From the NCBI GenBank assembly GCA_945877885.1, contig CAMCSI010000069.1, positions 1-7,065 on the forward strand: 7,065 bases of DNA. Reading direction: 5' to 3'. The notes under the pieces were generated by a model that saw only the letters and a list, made by a program, of their open reading frames with translations, made no database searches and was not told the DNA's origin. Below, piece by piece: positions 6,370 to 7,065 of the stretch; position 1 is the first letter of the stretch, and the number at the start of each line of letters is the position of its first letter. The stretch comes from Chlamydia trachomatis (lineage in GTDB: Bacteria; Chlamydiota; Chlamydiia; Chlamydiales; 2-12-FULL-49-11). A program made the translations under genes and the position numbers.

Positions 6370-7065
6370 ATGAAGATGAAACAAAAAATGGGTGTTAGAC
6401 TTGAGCAAACATTGCTTCAGGGCTTTGATATGCAGATGATTCAAAGCATGCAATGTTTACCAGGTCCCAGGTTTGCTGATTTTGTACAAGAATTTTGCCT
6501 TGAAAATAAGGCGGTAAGATTGATGCATAATTATTCAAAGCCTGTAGAGTTCGATTATTCAACTATTTACAAAGAAGAGAGCTTATATGAGCATTTAGTC
6601 TATCAAATAGAGACTTCATTTGATCAAGAGGAAAAAGAAGAAGCAATTTCTATTGCAGGAAACTTAGATAAGGATGGGTTTTACTCAGGGGAAATAACTT
6701 CTGTGGTTAAAAAGATGTGGCAATTAGTTCCATTAGGAGTTGCATCAGCCTCTCCTAAAGAGGCATTGCTTATTCAATTAAAAGAGCTAGGGAAAGAGAG
6801 CTCTTTAGCTTACTTGATTCTAAGTAGGGGTTATAAACACTTTTTGCTTAGAGATTTTGATAAACTTGCAAGGCAGTTTCTTGTATCTTTAAAGGATATA
6901 GCTCTTGCTATGGAGCAAATTAGAGTTTTACACCCTTTTCCTGGTAGAGGGTATGGCTCATTTCAACCTAACTATGTAACCGCTGAGATGCAATTAACCT
7001 TTGATGAAAAATGGCGGCTTACTTTTGTCAAAGAGTTCTATCCAACATGTAAAATTGTAAAAAAT
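6370..7065 (+). CDS. rpoN: RNA polymerase sigma-54 factor (N-terminal part; 3' end cut by window)
   Basis: Sigma-54 directs RNA polymerase to -24/-12 promoters and needs an AAA+ activator to open DNA; in chlamydiae it pairs with one two-component activator system. The frame is open for 232 codons to the window edge. Region I is recognisable but divergent (RLEQTLLQGF at 10-19, QMIQSMQCL at 22-30, VQEFCLENKAV at 39-49), with LENKAV where the family has ENPLLE. Region II is very short. The core-binding domain starts near 68: ESLYEHLVYQIE (70-81), IAGNLDKDGFYSGEI (95-109), LGVASASPKEALLIQLK (122-138), LHPFPGRGYG (187-196) and YVTAEMQLTF (202-211). The helix-turn-helix and RpoN box lie outside the window. 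The start is uncertain: ATGs at 6370, 6376 and 6388 are all in frame and none has a clear ribosome binding site. The gene is divergent from its small neighbour across 105 bp. Confidence 0.93.
   Translation, partial: MKMKQKMGVRLEQTLLQGFDMQMIQSMQCLPGPRFADFVQEFCLENKAVRLMHNYSKPVEFDYSTIYKEESLYEHLVYQIETSFDQEEKEEAISIAGNLDKDGFYSGEITSVVKKMWQLVPLGVASASPKEALLIQLKELGKESSLAYLILSRGYKHFLLRDFDKLARQFLVSLKDIALAMEQIRVLHPFPGRGYGSFQPNYVTAEMQLTFDEKWRLTFVKEFYPTCKIVKN

Noticed and set aside
1..7065. Mobile elements, CRISPR arrays, tRNA or rRNA genes, defence or toxin systems
   Set aside because: No transposase or integrase, no regularly spaced repeats, no RNA gene signature, and the genes seen are housekeeping, cell-wall related or a single unknown.

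Overview
This window is AT-rich bacterial DNA with close gene packing. It most likely comes from a member of the phylum Chlamydiae. The best evidence is the DNA topoisomerase I gene, which carries a eukaryote-like SWIB domain fused after its zinc ribbons, an arrangement known from chlamydiae. A uvrD-type helicase gene lying close to a divergent sigma-54 gene (rpoN) agrees with gene order I recall from Chlamydia (uvrD next to rpoN). The sequence alone does not settle the genus; an environmental (amoeba- or arthropod-associated) chlamydia is possible.

Layout from left to right. Positions 1-2445, minus strand: topA, with the start present and the last part of the SWIB domain cut off by the window edge. 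Positions 2446-2591: a short AT-rich spacer holding a 12-bp direct repeat and a 13-bp perfect inverted repeat. Positions 2592-3818, minus strand: a complete exported NamZ/DUF1343 protein, predicted to be an exo-beta-N-acetylmuramidase. Positions 3819-3854: a 36-bp divergent spacer. Positions 3855-5969, plus strand: a complete UvrD/PcrA superfamily 1 helicase; a longer reading from 3780 is rejected. Positions 5959-6264, minus strand: an unrecognised 101-residue helical protein overlapping the end of uvrD by 11 bp. Positions 6265-6369: a divergent promoter region. Positions 6370-7065, plus strand: the N-terminal half of rpoN, running off the window.

Three genes are housekeeping (topology, repair or replication, transcription) and NamZ is linked to cell-wall sugar turnover. 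They do not form one obvious pathway. No mobile element, CRISPR array, tRNA or rRNA gene, toxin-antitoxin pair or defence system is visible. The points most worth following are the NamZ enzyme in a lineage with minimal peptidoglycan, the small protein between uvrD and rpoN, the divergent region I of the sigma-54 factor, and the repeat-bearing namZ-topA spacer.
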